Assembly (NCBI GenBank): GCA_003446335.1
Contig: DMAZ01000152.1
Span: forward strand, 1,554 to 6,745
Direction of reading: 5' to 3'
Length of the DNA: 5,192 nucleotides
From: Lachnospiraceae bacterium
GTDB taxonomy: Bacteria > Bacillota_A > Clostridia > Lachnospirales > Lachnospiraceae
This document shows positions 1 through 5,192 of this stretch, in pieces. Position 1 is the stretch's first letter; every line of letters begins with the position of its first letter. The position numbers and the translations under genes are program-made. Under the pieces are notes generated by a model. That model saw nothing but the letters and a program-made list of their open reading frames with translations, searched no databases and was not told where the DNA came from.

Positions 1-310
1 CAATGATCTCGCTCATGGTGTATTCTGTCACCTGATACTCCTGATCACCGAACTTCTTTTTTGAGATAAAGGGAAGACCGATCGCGCTCTGCCGGGTATG
101 ATGGGTGATGGTGTAGGAGACCAGGCCTATGTGCAGTTCCTCGGCGATCTGCCGCATGACAGCCGTCTTGCCGATTCCCGGTGCCCCGATCATCAGGATC
201 GGACGCTGTCTCTCCGCGGGTATCATGGGAGCTCCTGTCTCATCCTTGGCAAGGTAAGCCCTGATCGTGTAAATGATTTCCTGTTTTGCTTCTTTTATAT
301 TCAATGTCAT
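1..310 (-). CDS. MoxR-type AAA+ ATPase, N-terminal part (cut by window edge)
   Basis: Only the first 103 codons are inside the window; the gene continues beyond base 1. I translated the minus strand from the ATG at 310-308. A Walker A loop, GAPGIGKT, occupies residues 42-49 (bases 164-187), after a helical N-terminus and a hydrophobic strand (PILMI). This is the P-loop of MoxR-like AAA+ ATPases, which hydrolyse ATP to remodel partner proteins and usually act with a VWA-domain protein. Walker B, sensor and arginine-finger parts lie outside. The start codon overlaps the stop of the upstream VWA gene as ATGA (307-310), so translation is probably coupled. A GGAGG at 311-315 abuts this ATG, but it sits 6 nt before an in-frame TTG at 304-302; the true start may be that TTG, two codons later. 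The P-loop and the pairing make the family call firm; the substrate is unknown. Confidence 0.88.
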   Translation of the reverse strand, partial: MTLNIKEAKQEIIYTIRAYLAKDETGAPMIPAERQRPILMIGAPGIGKTAVMRQIAEELHIGLVSYTITHHTRQSAIGLPFISKKKFGDQEYQVTEYTMSEII

Positions 311-1683
311 CCTCCGCTTCTGTCTCCAAAACCGATATGGTCATCTTCCCCGAGATAGACTTTCACGCACCAGCCCGGCACGTGCCTGTCAAAGAACTTT
401 TCGTCCGTCCAGAAGACAAATGTCGTCTCATATGTCGTCGGCCTCGATGGATAGAGACCTGCCCCGTCCGTATAATACAAAAGTCCACGCAGATTTTTCA
501 AATGCCCCTCCGCCCTGAGGCTTTCCACATATTCGAACACGGGCCGGAAATCTGTCCCGAAGCCGCCGCTCACTTCAAATGTTTCAAGATACTGCTTCAT
601 CTCCTCCGGTGACCGGATCAGGATATCTTTCTGCACCTGGTTATCACATTCCAGGATCCTTAGCTCAATCCGATGGAAAAAAGTATCACGGCTGCGCAGA
701 ATAGCGGCTGTCTCGCCGAGAAAGTGCCTGACCAGCGTGGCCTGGCAGGAAGCGGACGTATCGATCGCGATCACAAGCTCCTCTATCTTTTTTGACTCAC
801 GATACTCATTCTCCTCCATGAGCGGCATATTCCCGTATAGTTCCATACCGTAATTATAAAATCCGTAGTCAAAAGAATCCGGATCGACCCGCGCCTCCTC
901 CCTCACAACGGCATAGCGCCTTAAGAAATCACGGTAACTCATCCTCTTCCGGTTCACCACTTCGAGGACCCGCGTGAGGGTACCCGTCATCCGGCTCATG
1001 CCGCTTCCGGAATTCTTAAGTTCGGTCATCATGCGTTTGGATCTGTCCTTCCATTTCTCCTTCCGTTCTTCTGACTGCTCCCGGCCGGCATCCCGCTTTT
1101 GATCGGGCCGGTCCCCCTCCTTCTTCCGGTTCTCGAGTTCCTCCCAGAATTCATGATCACACAGTGTGAACTCAGAGATCAGCCGTTCCTCCGTAAGCGG
1201 ATCGGGCGGATCCTGCCTCAGATGCCGATAGATCTTCTCCGCTGTGAGCACTTTGATCGTATTCTCCAGCTTCTCATACCATTCCGCCCGGAAATCAGGC
1301 AGCACGCGGCGGACTGCAGGGCAGTCCTCCAGAGAATCAATGATGGATTCCACGGCGATATCGCAGGACAGATTCCATAGAATGCGGTCCGGATCCTCCC
1401 CACCCGGGATCTCCGCCATCGGATGGAGCAGAAGGCAGTGCAGTAAAATATGGAGATAGGTCCTCGCCATCCACTTCGGTTCCCGCACATAAGTATCCAT
1501 CAGATACGTCGGATTATAGCGGATATACTCTGCATCTGTTCCGACGAAGGTCGTTGAAAGATCCATCTGCCACGGCAGCGAATCCAGAGCTTCTCCCAGA
1601 AAATGCAGAGAAAGGTAGAGATCTGTCCGGGTCTCGTTCAATATTTTCTCACTGATTTCTCTTAATCGTTCGGAAGCGTGCAT
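307..1683 (-). CDS. VWA-like protein with degenerate metallopeptidase-like N-terminal domain (DUF2201-like)
   Basis: This 458-aa protein has two domains joined by a charged, Lys/Glu/Arg-rich linker (about residues 183-222). The N-terminal part resembles the putative metallopeptidase domain of DUF2201 proteins, including HILLHCLLLH at residues 78-87 and WNLSCDIAVESII at 103-115. The usual HExxH glutamate is isoleucine here, so peptidase activity is doubtful. The C-terminal part (about 300-458) is a VWA-like domain with a recognisable MIDAS metal site: D308-T-S310-A-S312, T377-D378 and D406 in YYTDG. VWA domains bind ligands through a divalent metal, and those next to MoxR ATPases are thought to act as substrate adaptors. 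No signal peptide or membrane segment is seen, so it is probably cytoplasmic. The start is supported by AAGGA at 1692-1696, 8 nt before the ATG. Its stop overlaps the MoxR start by 4 nt. The target is unknown. Confidence 0.88.
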   Translation of the reverse strand: MHASERLREISEKILNETRTDLYLSLHFLGEALDSLPWQMDLSTTFVGTDAEYIRYNPTYLMDTYVREPKWMARTYLHILLHCLLLHPMAEIPGGEDPDRILWNLSCDIAVESIIDSLEDCPAVRRVLPDFRAEWYEKLENTIKVLTAEKIYRHLRQDPPDPLTEERLISEFTLCDHEFWEELENRKKEGDRPDQKRDAGREQSEERKEKWKDRSKRMMTELKNSGSGMSRMTGTLTRVLEVVNRKRMSYRDFLRRYAVVREEARVDPDSFDYGFYNYGMELYGNMPLMEENEYRESKKIEELVIAIDTSASCQATLVRHFLGETAAILRSRDTFFHRIELRILECDNQVQKDILIRSPEEMKQYLETFEVSGGFGTDFRPVFEYVESLRAEGHLKNLRGLLYYTDGAGLYPSRPTTYETTFVFWTDEKFFDRHVPGWCVKVYLGEDDHIGFGDRSGG

Positions 1684-1730
1684 AAGGTGAATCCTTCGTC
1701 TTTCATTTCCGGCATTCTGTTGAAGGAACG

Positions 1731-1800
1731 ACGGAATAGTTACAACGGAATATTTACAACGGAATATTTACATCTGAATATTTACATCTGAACATTCCTG
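1731..1800. repeat. 14-bp tandem repeat array upstream of the VWA-MoxR genes
   Basis: Four consecutive 14-bp units follow one another without gaps: acggaatagttaca (1731-1744), acggaatatttaca (1745-1758 and 1759-1772) and tctgaatatttaca (1773-1786). A decayed fifth copy, tctgaacattcctg, follows at 1787-1800. Units 2 and 3 are identical; the others differ at one to three bases. On the coding (minus) strand each unit reads TGTAAATATTC plus three variable bases, with an AATATT dyad in the middle. The array ends 47 bp before the VWA gene start, in the gap after the LRR gene. It could be a multi-site operator, an A/T-rich promoter element or a slippage-prone repeat; the sequence alone does not decide. 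No convincing -35/-10 pair was found inside it. Confidence 0.85.
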
Positions 1801-1821
1801 ATGAAGCGGGGCGGATCGTAC

Positions 1822-1837
1822 CGTTCGAAAACGAACG
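1822..1837. repeat. Inverted repeat CGTTCG-AAAA-CGAACG after the LRR gene stop
   Basis: Perfect 6-bp arms are separated by AAAA, four bases beyond the LRR gene's stop codon. As RNA from the minus strand it would form a small hairpin, but no T-tract follows, so it is not an ordinary intrinsic terminator. It may be a weak transcript-end structure or a protein-binding site. It is not the Gram-positive LexA box, whose half-sites have the opposite orientation (GAAC-N4-GTTC). Confidence 0.45.
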
Positions 1838-1840
1838 ATG

Positions 1841-2743
1841 TCACAGATCCCCCAAATCGAACTCAGGGGTCTTCATGCTCCTGTTCAAATCCTCCCCGCG
1901 CTGCCTCATCAGCATGGCGACCAGCTCGGCATCTCCCTGACCCGCAGCCTCCAGGACCGCCTTTTTGGCCGCTTCCGCTGAAATAAAACCGGCATCCAGC
2001 AGGAACATGGATTGCTCGCGGTCATGCTCCCCGACCAGCCTGAGGAGGACCTCTTCGCCATGCTTTCTTAAGAAGTCTTCATACATATCCCGGGCAGCCG
2101 GCTTCATACTGCAGGGATACATGAGTCTGGCCATCGCGATGTTGGCTGCATTCTGCAGACCGCCGACACCGTCTGCCACGGCCCTCAGAAAGAGCTGATC
2201 ATATCCCCGGAAATCGATCCCGCTCCGCATGACCGTCTCCCGGTAGGCGAAGCCGCATCCTTCGATCCAGGTGTGGAAGGCCCGGGCATATGTATCTTCG
2301 TCAAAGCCGTGGGTGAAGGCGGGAAAGTAGAGCTTAGCGGTGAAATCCGGCTCATTGATCTTCACATAAAGCCCGGAATCGATGTCAGATAACAGATCCC
2401 GGAGAACAGAATATCTCTTCCCCGTGACCCGGATCTGTATCTCCGAAAGATTCCCGCAGAAATAAATCGCCCCTGTTCCCCAGCTCTCGGTCCGGTCCGT
2501 GAGCGCGATCATCTGCAGATCCTGACATCCGTAAAAGGCAAATGTTCCGACGGCCCTCACACTGTCCGGCAGAATGATCTGACGGATCCCGTCTGTTTTT
2601 TCAAATGCGTGGGAGCCTATGATCCGCACCGGCAGGCCCTCGATGGTATAAGGAATGCGCAAAATTCGCGCAGCGTCCCTGACTCCCGTTATCTCTATGT
2701 ACTGTTGTCCGCTCTCATCGCGGATTTTATAAATAAATTCCAT
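1841..2743 (-). CDS. BspA-type leucine-rich-repeat protein with ankyrin-like C-terminus, cytoplasmic
   Basis: This is a 300-aa protein. Residues 28-105 hold BspA-type (LRR_5) repeats: IPYTIEGLPVRIIGSHAF, IRQIILPDSVRAVGTFAF and a third, weaker copy at about 76-103. These have the usual pattern of Ile-Pro/Leu-Pro, a short variable segment, then I-G-x-x-A-F. The middle (about 106-230) has no domain I recognise. The C-terminus (about 230-282) looks like two ankyrin-type helix pairs: EEVLLRLVGEHDREQSMFLLDAG, then AAKKAVLEAAGQGDAELVAMLM. Many BspA-family proteins are secreted or surface-anchored, but this one lacks a signal peptide, membrane segment or anchor, suggesting an intracellular protein-binding role. 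It lies 157 bp upstream of the VWA-MoxR genes on the same strand with no clear terminator between, so cotranscription is plausible. The ribosome site is weak: AGG lies only 2 nt before the ATG, while AAGGTG is about 30 nt upstream. A downstream start would cut into the first repeat. Confidence 0.82.
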   Translation of the reverse strand: MEFIYKIRDESGQQYIEITGVRDAARILRIPYTIEGLPVRIIGSHAFEKTDGIRQIILPDSVRAVGTFAFYGCQDLQMIALTDRTESWGTGAIYFCGNLSEIQIRVTGKRYSVLRDLLSDIDSGLYVKINEPDFTAKLYFPAFTHGFDEDTYARAFHTWIEGCGFAYRETVMRSGIDFRGYDQLFLRAVADGVGGLQNAANIAMARLMYPCSMKPAARDMYEDFLRKHGEEVLLRLVGEHDREQSMFLLDAGFISAEAAKKAVLEAAGQGDAELVAMLMRQRGEDLNRSMKTPEFDLGDL

Positions 2744-2779
2744 AACCTATACTTTAAACTATTTTTCTGATTTCGTCAC

Positions 2780-2808
2780 CTTATATTGTACTCCCGCCCG
2801 TAAGACAA
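2780..2808 (-). promoter_or_regulatory. Predicted sigma-A-type promoter for the LRR (and VWA-MoxR) genes
   Basis: On the minus strand a -35 TTGTCT (2803-2808) is followed after exactly 17 bp by a -10 TATAAG (2780-2785). Transcription would start near 2773, giving a leader of about 30 nt before the ATG at 2743. The -35 box lies between the arms of an inverted repeat, tcccgc (2792-2797) and gcggga (2813-2818), which could be a repressor site. The prediction comes from matches to the consensus only. Confidence 0.5.
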
Positions 2809-2875
2809 AAGCGCGGGATTTAAGTCAGCGCCGGCTGTCATCTTCCGGACCGGATCCCTGCTTATCCATGCGGAT

Positions 2876-2917
2876 CATTATATAAAAAGAAAAAAGAACG
2901 GTCTCCCGCTCTTTTTT
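2876..2917 (-). terminator. Intrinsic terminator of the 88-aa gene
   Basis: Bases 2890-2917 form a 12-bp stem with one A/C mismatch and a TCTC loop: AAAAAAGA-a-CGG paired with CCG-c-TCTTTTTT. In minus-strand RNA the stem runs into a long U-rich tail (TTCTTTTTTCTTTTTA). It lies 59 bp past the stop codon of the 88-aa gene and separates it from the LRR gene. The stem is flanked by A and T runs on both sides, so it could also work on the plus strand. Confidence 0.85.
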
Positions 2918-2976
2918 ACTCTGCCTTTCATAACGACAGGATTCTGCTTCTGTCCGGAATAGAGACCGGATCCATT

Positions 2977-3243
2977 TTAATTCATTGCTTCTCTCAGTTT
3001 TCGTACAAAGCTCTGTACCTGTGCATTGCCGGTATTGCTGAAGACCCTTCTTCCGCCTTCCTTAAGAAGCCTTTCCTTCTCCGCGCTGAGTTTTCTGAAT
3101 GCAGCGGGATTCTCTGTACTGAGTCTTTCAAGATCCGTCTCGATCTGATACTTGAGCACAGATCCTCCGAACGCACCGGTTCCGCCGAGCACCTGATCAA
3201 GTTCATTGTCGGAAATTTCTCTGTTCTTAGAATAAAGTCCCAT
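2977..3243 (-). CDS. Small protein with double-glycine (C39 peptidase-type) leader; function unknown
   Basis: This 88-aa protein is preceded by a strong ribosome site (AAGGAG at 3250-3255, 6 nt before the ATG). The N-terminus carries ISDNELDQVLGG at residues 10-21. Relative to cleavage after G21, it has I at -12, S at -11, E at -8, L at -7, V at -4 and GG at -2/-1. This is the established leader pattern of peptides trimmed and exported by peptidase-containing ABC transporters. The predicted core (residues 22-88) is 67 aa, long for a bacteriocin. It has no cysteine, so no lanthionine or disulfide is possible, and it is rich in Lys, Arg and Glu with likely amphipathic helices at about 31-62 and 74-87. 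A second GG sits at 26-27. It is a single-gene unit with its own promoter and terminator. No transporter, immunity or modification gene is visible nearby. It may be a secreted peptide, a signal, or a double-glycine-leader protein of another kind. Confidence 0.8.
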   Translation of the reverse strand: MGLYSKNREISDNELDQVLGGTGAFGGSVLKYQIETDLERLSTENPAAFRKLSAEKERLLKEGGRRVFSNTGNAQVQSFVRKLREAMN

Positions 3244-3286
3244 GATACTCTCCTTTTCGCGTCCGTTCTGAATATTGGTTAATCCT

Positions 3287-3315
3287 ATTATACATCATTT
3301 GAATCAGAAGAAAAC
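3287..3315 (-). promoter_or_regulatory. Predicted promoter of the 88-aa gene
   Basis: A consensus -10 TATAAT lies on the minus strand at 3287-3292. The -35 region is weak: TTTTCT (3309-3314, 16-bp spacing) or TGTTTT (3311-3316, 18-bp spacing). Transcription would start near 3280, about 37 nt before the start codon. The perfect -10 supports the call; the poor -35 suggests help from an activator or a modest basal level. Confidence 0.5.
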
Positions 3316-3347
3316 AGGTGACAGGGAGCAAGTTTTAACAAATTTTT

Positions 3348-3376
3348 TTCACTTTTTTAGTGCGCTGTGCTATCAT
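3348..3376 (+). promoter_or_regulatory. Predicted extended -10 promoter of ddh
   Basis: A -35 TTCACT (3348-3353) and a -10 TATCAT (3371-3376) are 17 bp apart. The -10 is preceded by TGC, matching the extended TGn element. Runs of A and T just upstream (3331-3358) could act as an UP element or bend the DNA. Transcription would start near 3383, giving a leader of about 44 nt that contains the ribosome site AGGAGG (3410-3415), 11 nt before the ATG. An alternative -10, TATAGT at 3380-3385, has a worse -35. Confidence 0.55.
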
Positions 3377-3426
3377 GTCTATAGTTTTACTGTAAATAAG
3401 AGTAAGCATAGGAGGAGCATATTATT

Positions 3427-4413
3427 ATGAGCATTCGTATCGGTATTTTAGGGTACGGTAATCTCGGCCGCGGTGTCGAGAGCGCGATCCGCCAGAACCC
3501 TGACATGGAACTTGTCGCTGTCTTCACGAGGAGAGATCCCCTGAGTCTGAAGATCCGCACAGAAGGCGTCGGTGTCTATAATATAGCTGATGTGGAAACT
3601 TTCACAGATAAGATCGATGTTATGATCCTCTGCGGCGGAAGTGCCACAGATCTTCCGGAGCAGACCCCGGTCTATGCAAAACTGTTCAATGTAATCAACA
3701 GTTTTGACACACACGCAAGAATTCCCGAGCACTTCGCAGATGTGGACAAGGCTGCTAAGGAAGGCGGCAAGGTCGGCATCATCTCCCTCGGCTGGGATCC
3801 GGGCATGTTCTCCCTGAACAGAATGATCTCCACCATGATCCTTCCGGAAGGCAATAACTACACATTCTGGGGGCGCGGAGTCAGCCAGGGACACTCTGAT
3901 GCGGTCCGCCGGATCGAAGGTGTTGTCGATGCGAGACAGTACACGGTACCGGTACCGGAAGCAGTGGAGAAAGTAAGGAACGGGGAGAACCCGACATTTG
4001 TCACACGTGACATGCATACGAGAGAAGTCTTTGTCGTCGCGGAGGAAGGTGCGGACAAGGCACGCATCGAGAAAGAAATCGTCGAGATGCCGAACTACTT
4101 CTCGGATTACAATACGACCGTGACATTCATTTCCGCTGAGGAGATGAAAGCTGAGCACAGCGAGCTTCCGCACGGCGGCTTTGTCATCAGAAGCGGCGTA
4201 TCCGGTTTCGACAAAGAACACAAGCAGATCATCGAATATAACCTGAAACTTGACTCCAACCCGGAATTCACCGGAAGCATCCTGGTCGCGTATGCCCGCG
4301 CTGCTTATCGCATGGCTCAGGAAGGGATGACCGGCTGCAAGACGATCTTCGACATCGCTCCGGCTTATCTGAGCCCGCTCAGCGGCGAGGAACTGAGGGC
4401 ACATCTGCTGTAA
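3427..4413 (+). CDS. ddh: meso-Diaminopimelate D-dehydrogenase
   Basis: This 328-aa enzyme is the expected length for the family. It reductively aminates L-tetrahydrodipicolinate with ammonia and NADPH to meso-2,6-diaminopimelate in one cytoplasmic step, bypassing the acylated-intermediate routes. The product feeds peptidoglycan and lysine synthesis. Residues 4-16 form the Rossmann dinucleotide loop (IGILGYGNLGRG), and FTRR at 33-36 ends the second strand, where arginines contact the NADPH phosphate. Family signatures follow: NSFDTHARIP (91-100), SLGWDPGMFSLNR (120-132), FWGRGVSQGHSDAVRRI (147-163) and HGGFVIRSG (249-257). The ATG is supported by AGGAGG at 3410-3415 and by the glycine loop starting eight residues in. 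It is a single-gene unit with its own promoter and terminator, diverging from the 88-aa gene. All recognisable signatures are intact, so it is likely functional. Confidence 0.96.
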   Translation: MSIRIGILGYGNLGRGVESAIRQNPDMELVAVFTRRDPLSLKIRTEGVGVYNIADVETFTDKIDVMILCGGSATDLPEQTPVYAKLFNVINSFDTHARIPEHFADVDKAAKEGGKVGIISLGWDPGMFSLNRMISTMILPEGNNYTFWGRGVSQGHSDAVRRIEGVVDARQYTVPVPEAVEKVRNGENPTFVTRDMHTREVFVVAEEGADKARIEKEIVEMPNYFSDYNTTVTFISAEEMKAEHSELPHGGFVIRSGVSGFDKEHKQIIEYNLKLDSNPEFTGSILVAYARAAYRMAQEGMTGCKTIFDIAPAYLSPLSGEELRAHLL

Positions 4414-4428
4414 TATTGTAATAAAAGT

Positions 4429-4469
4429 GAGCCTGCTCCGCGGTCTGTACCGCAAGGCAGGCTCTTCTT
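4429..4469 (+). terminator. Hairpin terminator after ddh
   Basis: Perfect 8-bp arms, gagcctgc (4429-4436) and gcaggctc (4457-4464), enclose an inner 5-bp stem, gcggt (4440-4444) and accgc (4449-4453), with a CTGT loop. A 3x3 internal loop separates the two stems. A short T-rich tail (TTCTT, 4465-4469) follows. It starts 15 bp after the ddh stop. The tail is short, so some read-through into the next gene is possible. Confidence 0.75.
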
Positions 4470-4531
4470 ACTGAGATTTTTCCCACTTGATCATGAAATT
4501 ACAGTCACAATCATAAAAAGAAAGGATTCCC

Positions 4532-5161
4532 ATGCATAAACTTCTGACGTCGCGCGACATGGCCAGGATTTCCTGCCGCGCCTGCAACGGCTGCGGCGAG
4601 TGCTGCCGCGGAATGGATGATACGATCCATCTGGATCCGTACGATATTTTCATGCTTTGCCGGAACCTTAAAAAAAGCTTTTCGGATCTTATGGGCGTCC
4701 GCATCGGACTCCATGTCGATGAGGGCCTGGTGCTGCCCTACCTGCTCATGCGTGGAGACAATGTATGTTGTACATTCCTCGGAGAAGACGGCCGCTGCCG
4801 GATCCATACCTTCCGTCCCGGCTTCTGCCGGCTCTTCCCGCTCGGCCGCGAGTATGACGGGACCGGCTTTCGCTACTTCGTGACGGAGGACGGCTGCAAT
4901 ATGCCCGGAAAGAGCAAAGTCCGTATCGACCGCTGGCTTGAAATACCTGATCTGAAGCGATACGAAACCTTTATCACGCAGTGGCATTACTTCCTGAAAG
5001 CTCTCAGAGAAAAACTCTATGCATCGCAGGACGCGGAGATGAATCAACGCATCTCTCTTTTTGTGCTGGAGATGTTCTTCGAGAGACCTTACAATTTCAG
5101 CGGAGATTTCTACGAACAGTTCGCAAGAAGACTGGAACTTGCCGAAGAGGCGCTGTCATAA
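4532..5161 (+). CDS. YkgJ-family cysteine-cluster (CxxCxxCC) protein
   Basis: This 209-aa protein has the cysteine clusters of the YkgJ/UPF0153 family, thought to bind zinc or an iron-sulfur cluster; the biochemical role is not settled. The N-terminal cluster is C15-x2-C18-x2-C21-x2-C24-C25. The second conserved block is C80-TFLGEDGR-C89-RIHTFRPGF-C99-RLFPLG (80-104), typical of the family, followed by C122. The C-terminal 80 residues are helical without cysteines and have no match I recognise. No signal peptide or membrane segment is seen, so it is probably cytoplasmic. The start is supported by AAAGGA at 4521-4526, 5 nt before the ATG, and lies just before the first cluster. No convincing promoter is seen in the 62-bp gap after the ddh terminator, so it may depend on read-through or on a weak promoter I cannot identify. 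Confidence 0.88.
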   Translation: MHKLLTSRDMARISCRACNGCGECCRGMDDTIHLDPYDIFMLCRNLKKSFSDLMGVRIGLHVDEGLVLPYLLMRGDNVCCTFLGEDGRCRIHTFRPGFCRLFPLGREYDGTGFRYFVTEDGCNMPGKSKVRIDRWLEIPDLKRYETFITQWHYFLKALREKLYASQDAEMNQRISLFVLEMFFERPYNFSGDFYEQFARRLELAEEALS

Positions 5162-5192
5162 TGTGCTGCCACAAGATGTCTGCATGAGACTC

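Noticed and set aside
98..612. Plus-strand frames of 81-108 aa within 98-612
   Set aside because: They lie opposite the MoxR and VWA genes, whose P-loop and MIDAS motifs are clear; their translations show no recognisable family.
2826..2882. A 17-codon frame and a TATAAT (2877-2882) on the minus strand between the 88-aa gene and the LRR gene
   Set aside because: The frame has no ribosome site. The TATAAT lacks a -35 (GAGACC at 17 bp) and sits in the tail of the terminator. The better promoter for the LRR gene is at 2780-2808.
2848..2973. 10-bp direct repeat gaccggatcc at 2848-2857 and 2964-2973 flanking the terminator
   Set aside because: It is short and GC-rich, contains a palindrome, and is not linked to any mobile-element feature; chance or a local duplication remnant is enough to explain it.
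3448..4455. 335-aa open frame on the minus strand, opposite ddh
   Set aside because: It lies antisense to nearly all of an intact ddh gene with strong family signatures. Its translation is rich in Cys, His and Arg with no recognisable domain, as expected of a shadow frame. It has no supported ribosome site and would run through the ddh terminator hairpin.
4487..4517. Possible promoter TTGATC ... CATAAA before the YkgJ-like gene
   Set aside because: The spacing is 19 bp, and the predicted transcript start would fall inside the ribosome site at 4521-4526, so it could not give a properly translated message.
4511..5047. 178-aa open frame on the minus strand, opposite the YkgJ-like gene
   Set aside because: It is a shadow of a gene with clear cysteine-cluster motifs; the antisense translation shows no recognisable family.
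5161..5187. Short frame MCCHKMSA starting at the TAATG overlap after the YkgJ-like gene
   Set aside because: It has only eight codons, no ribosome site of its own and no recognisable content; the overlap is likely chance.

Overview
This 5,192-base window looks like chromosomal DNA of an anaerobic Clostridia-type Bacillota, perhaps Lachnospiraceae-like. That placement is inferred from AGGAGG-type ribosome sites, A/T-rich sigma-A-like promoters in otherwise GC-balanced DNA, a diaminopimelate dehydrogenase gene, a BspA-type leucine-rich-repeat protein, and a small protein with a double-glycine leader. No rRNA, tRNA, CRISPR array or transposase is visible.

Left block (1-2743, all minus strand). 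Reading in the direction of transcription there are three genes: a 300-aa cytoplasmic BspA-type LRR protein with an ankyrin-like C-terminus (1841-2743), a 458-aa protein with a degenerate metallopeptidase-like N-terminal domain and a C-terminal VWA domain (307-1683), and a MoxR-type AAA+ ATPase (from 310, cut by the window edge). The last two overlap as ATGA and form a classic MoxR/VWA pair. A good promoter lies before the LRR gene, and no T-tailed terminator separates it from the VWA gene. The 157-bp gap between them holds a 14-bp tandem repeat array. The three genes are plausibly one transcript forming an ATP-driven MoxR-VWA machine with an LRR/repeat partner of unknown target.

Middle (2744-3426). 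A strong hairpin/T-tract terminator closes an 88-aa minus-strand gene whose first 21 residues match the leader of peptides exported by C39-peptidase ABC transporters. Its promoter diverges from the promoter of the next gene.

Right block (3427-5192, plus strand). It holds ddh, encoding meso-diaminopimelate D-dehydrogenase (one-step synthesis of meso-DAP for peptidoglycan and lysine), with its own extended -10 promoter and a hairpin terminator. After it comes a YkgJ-like CxxCxxCC cysteine-cluster protein.

The parts most worth pursuing are the LRR-VWA-MoxR cassette with its tandem-repeat leader, the loss of the catalytic glutamate in the metallopeptidase-like motif, and the orphan double-glycine-leader protein with a long cysteine-free core.
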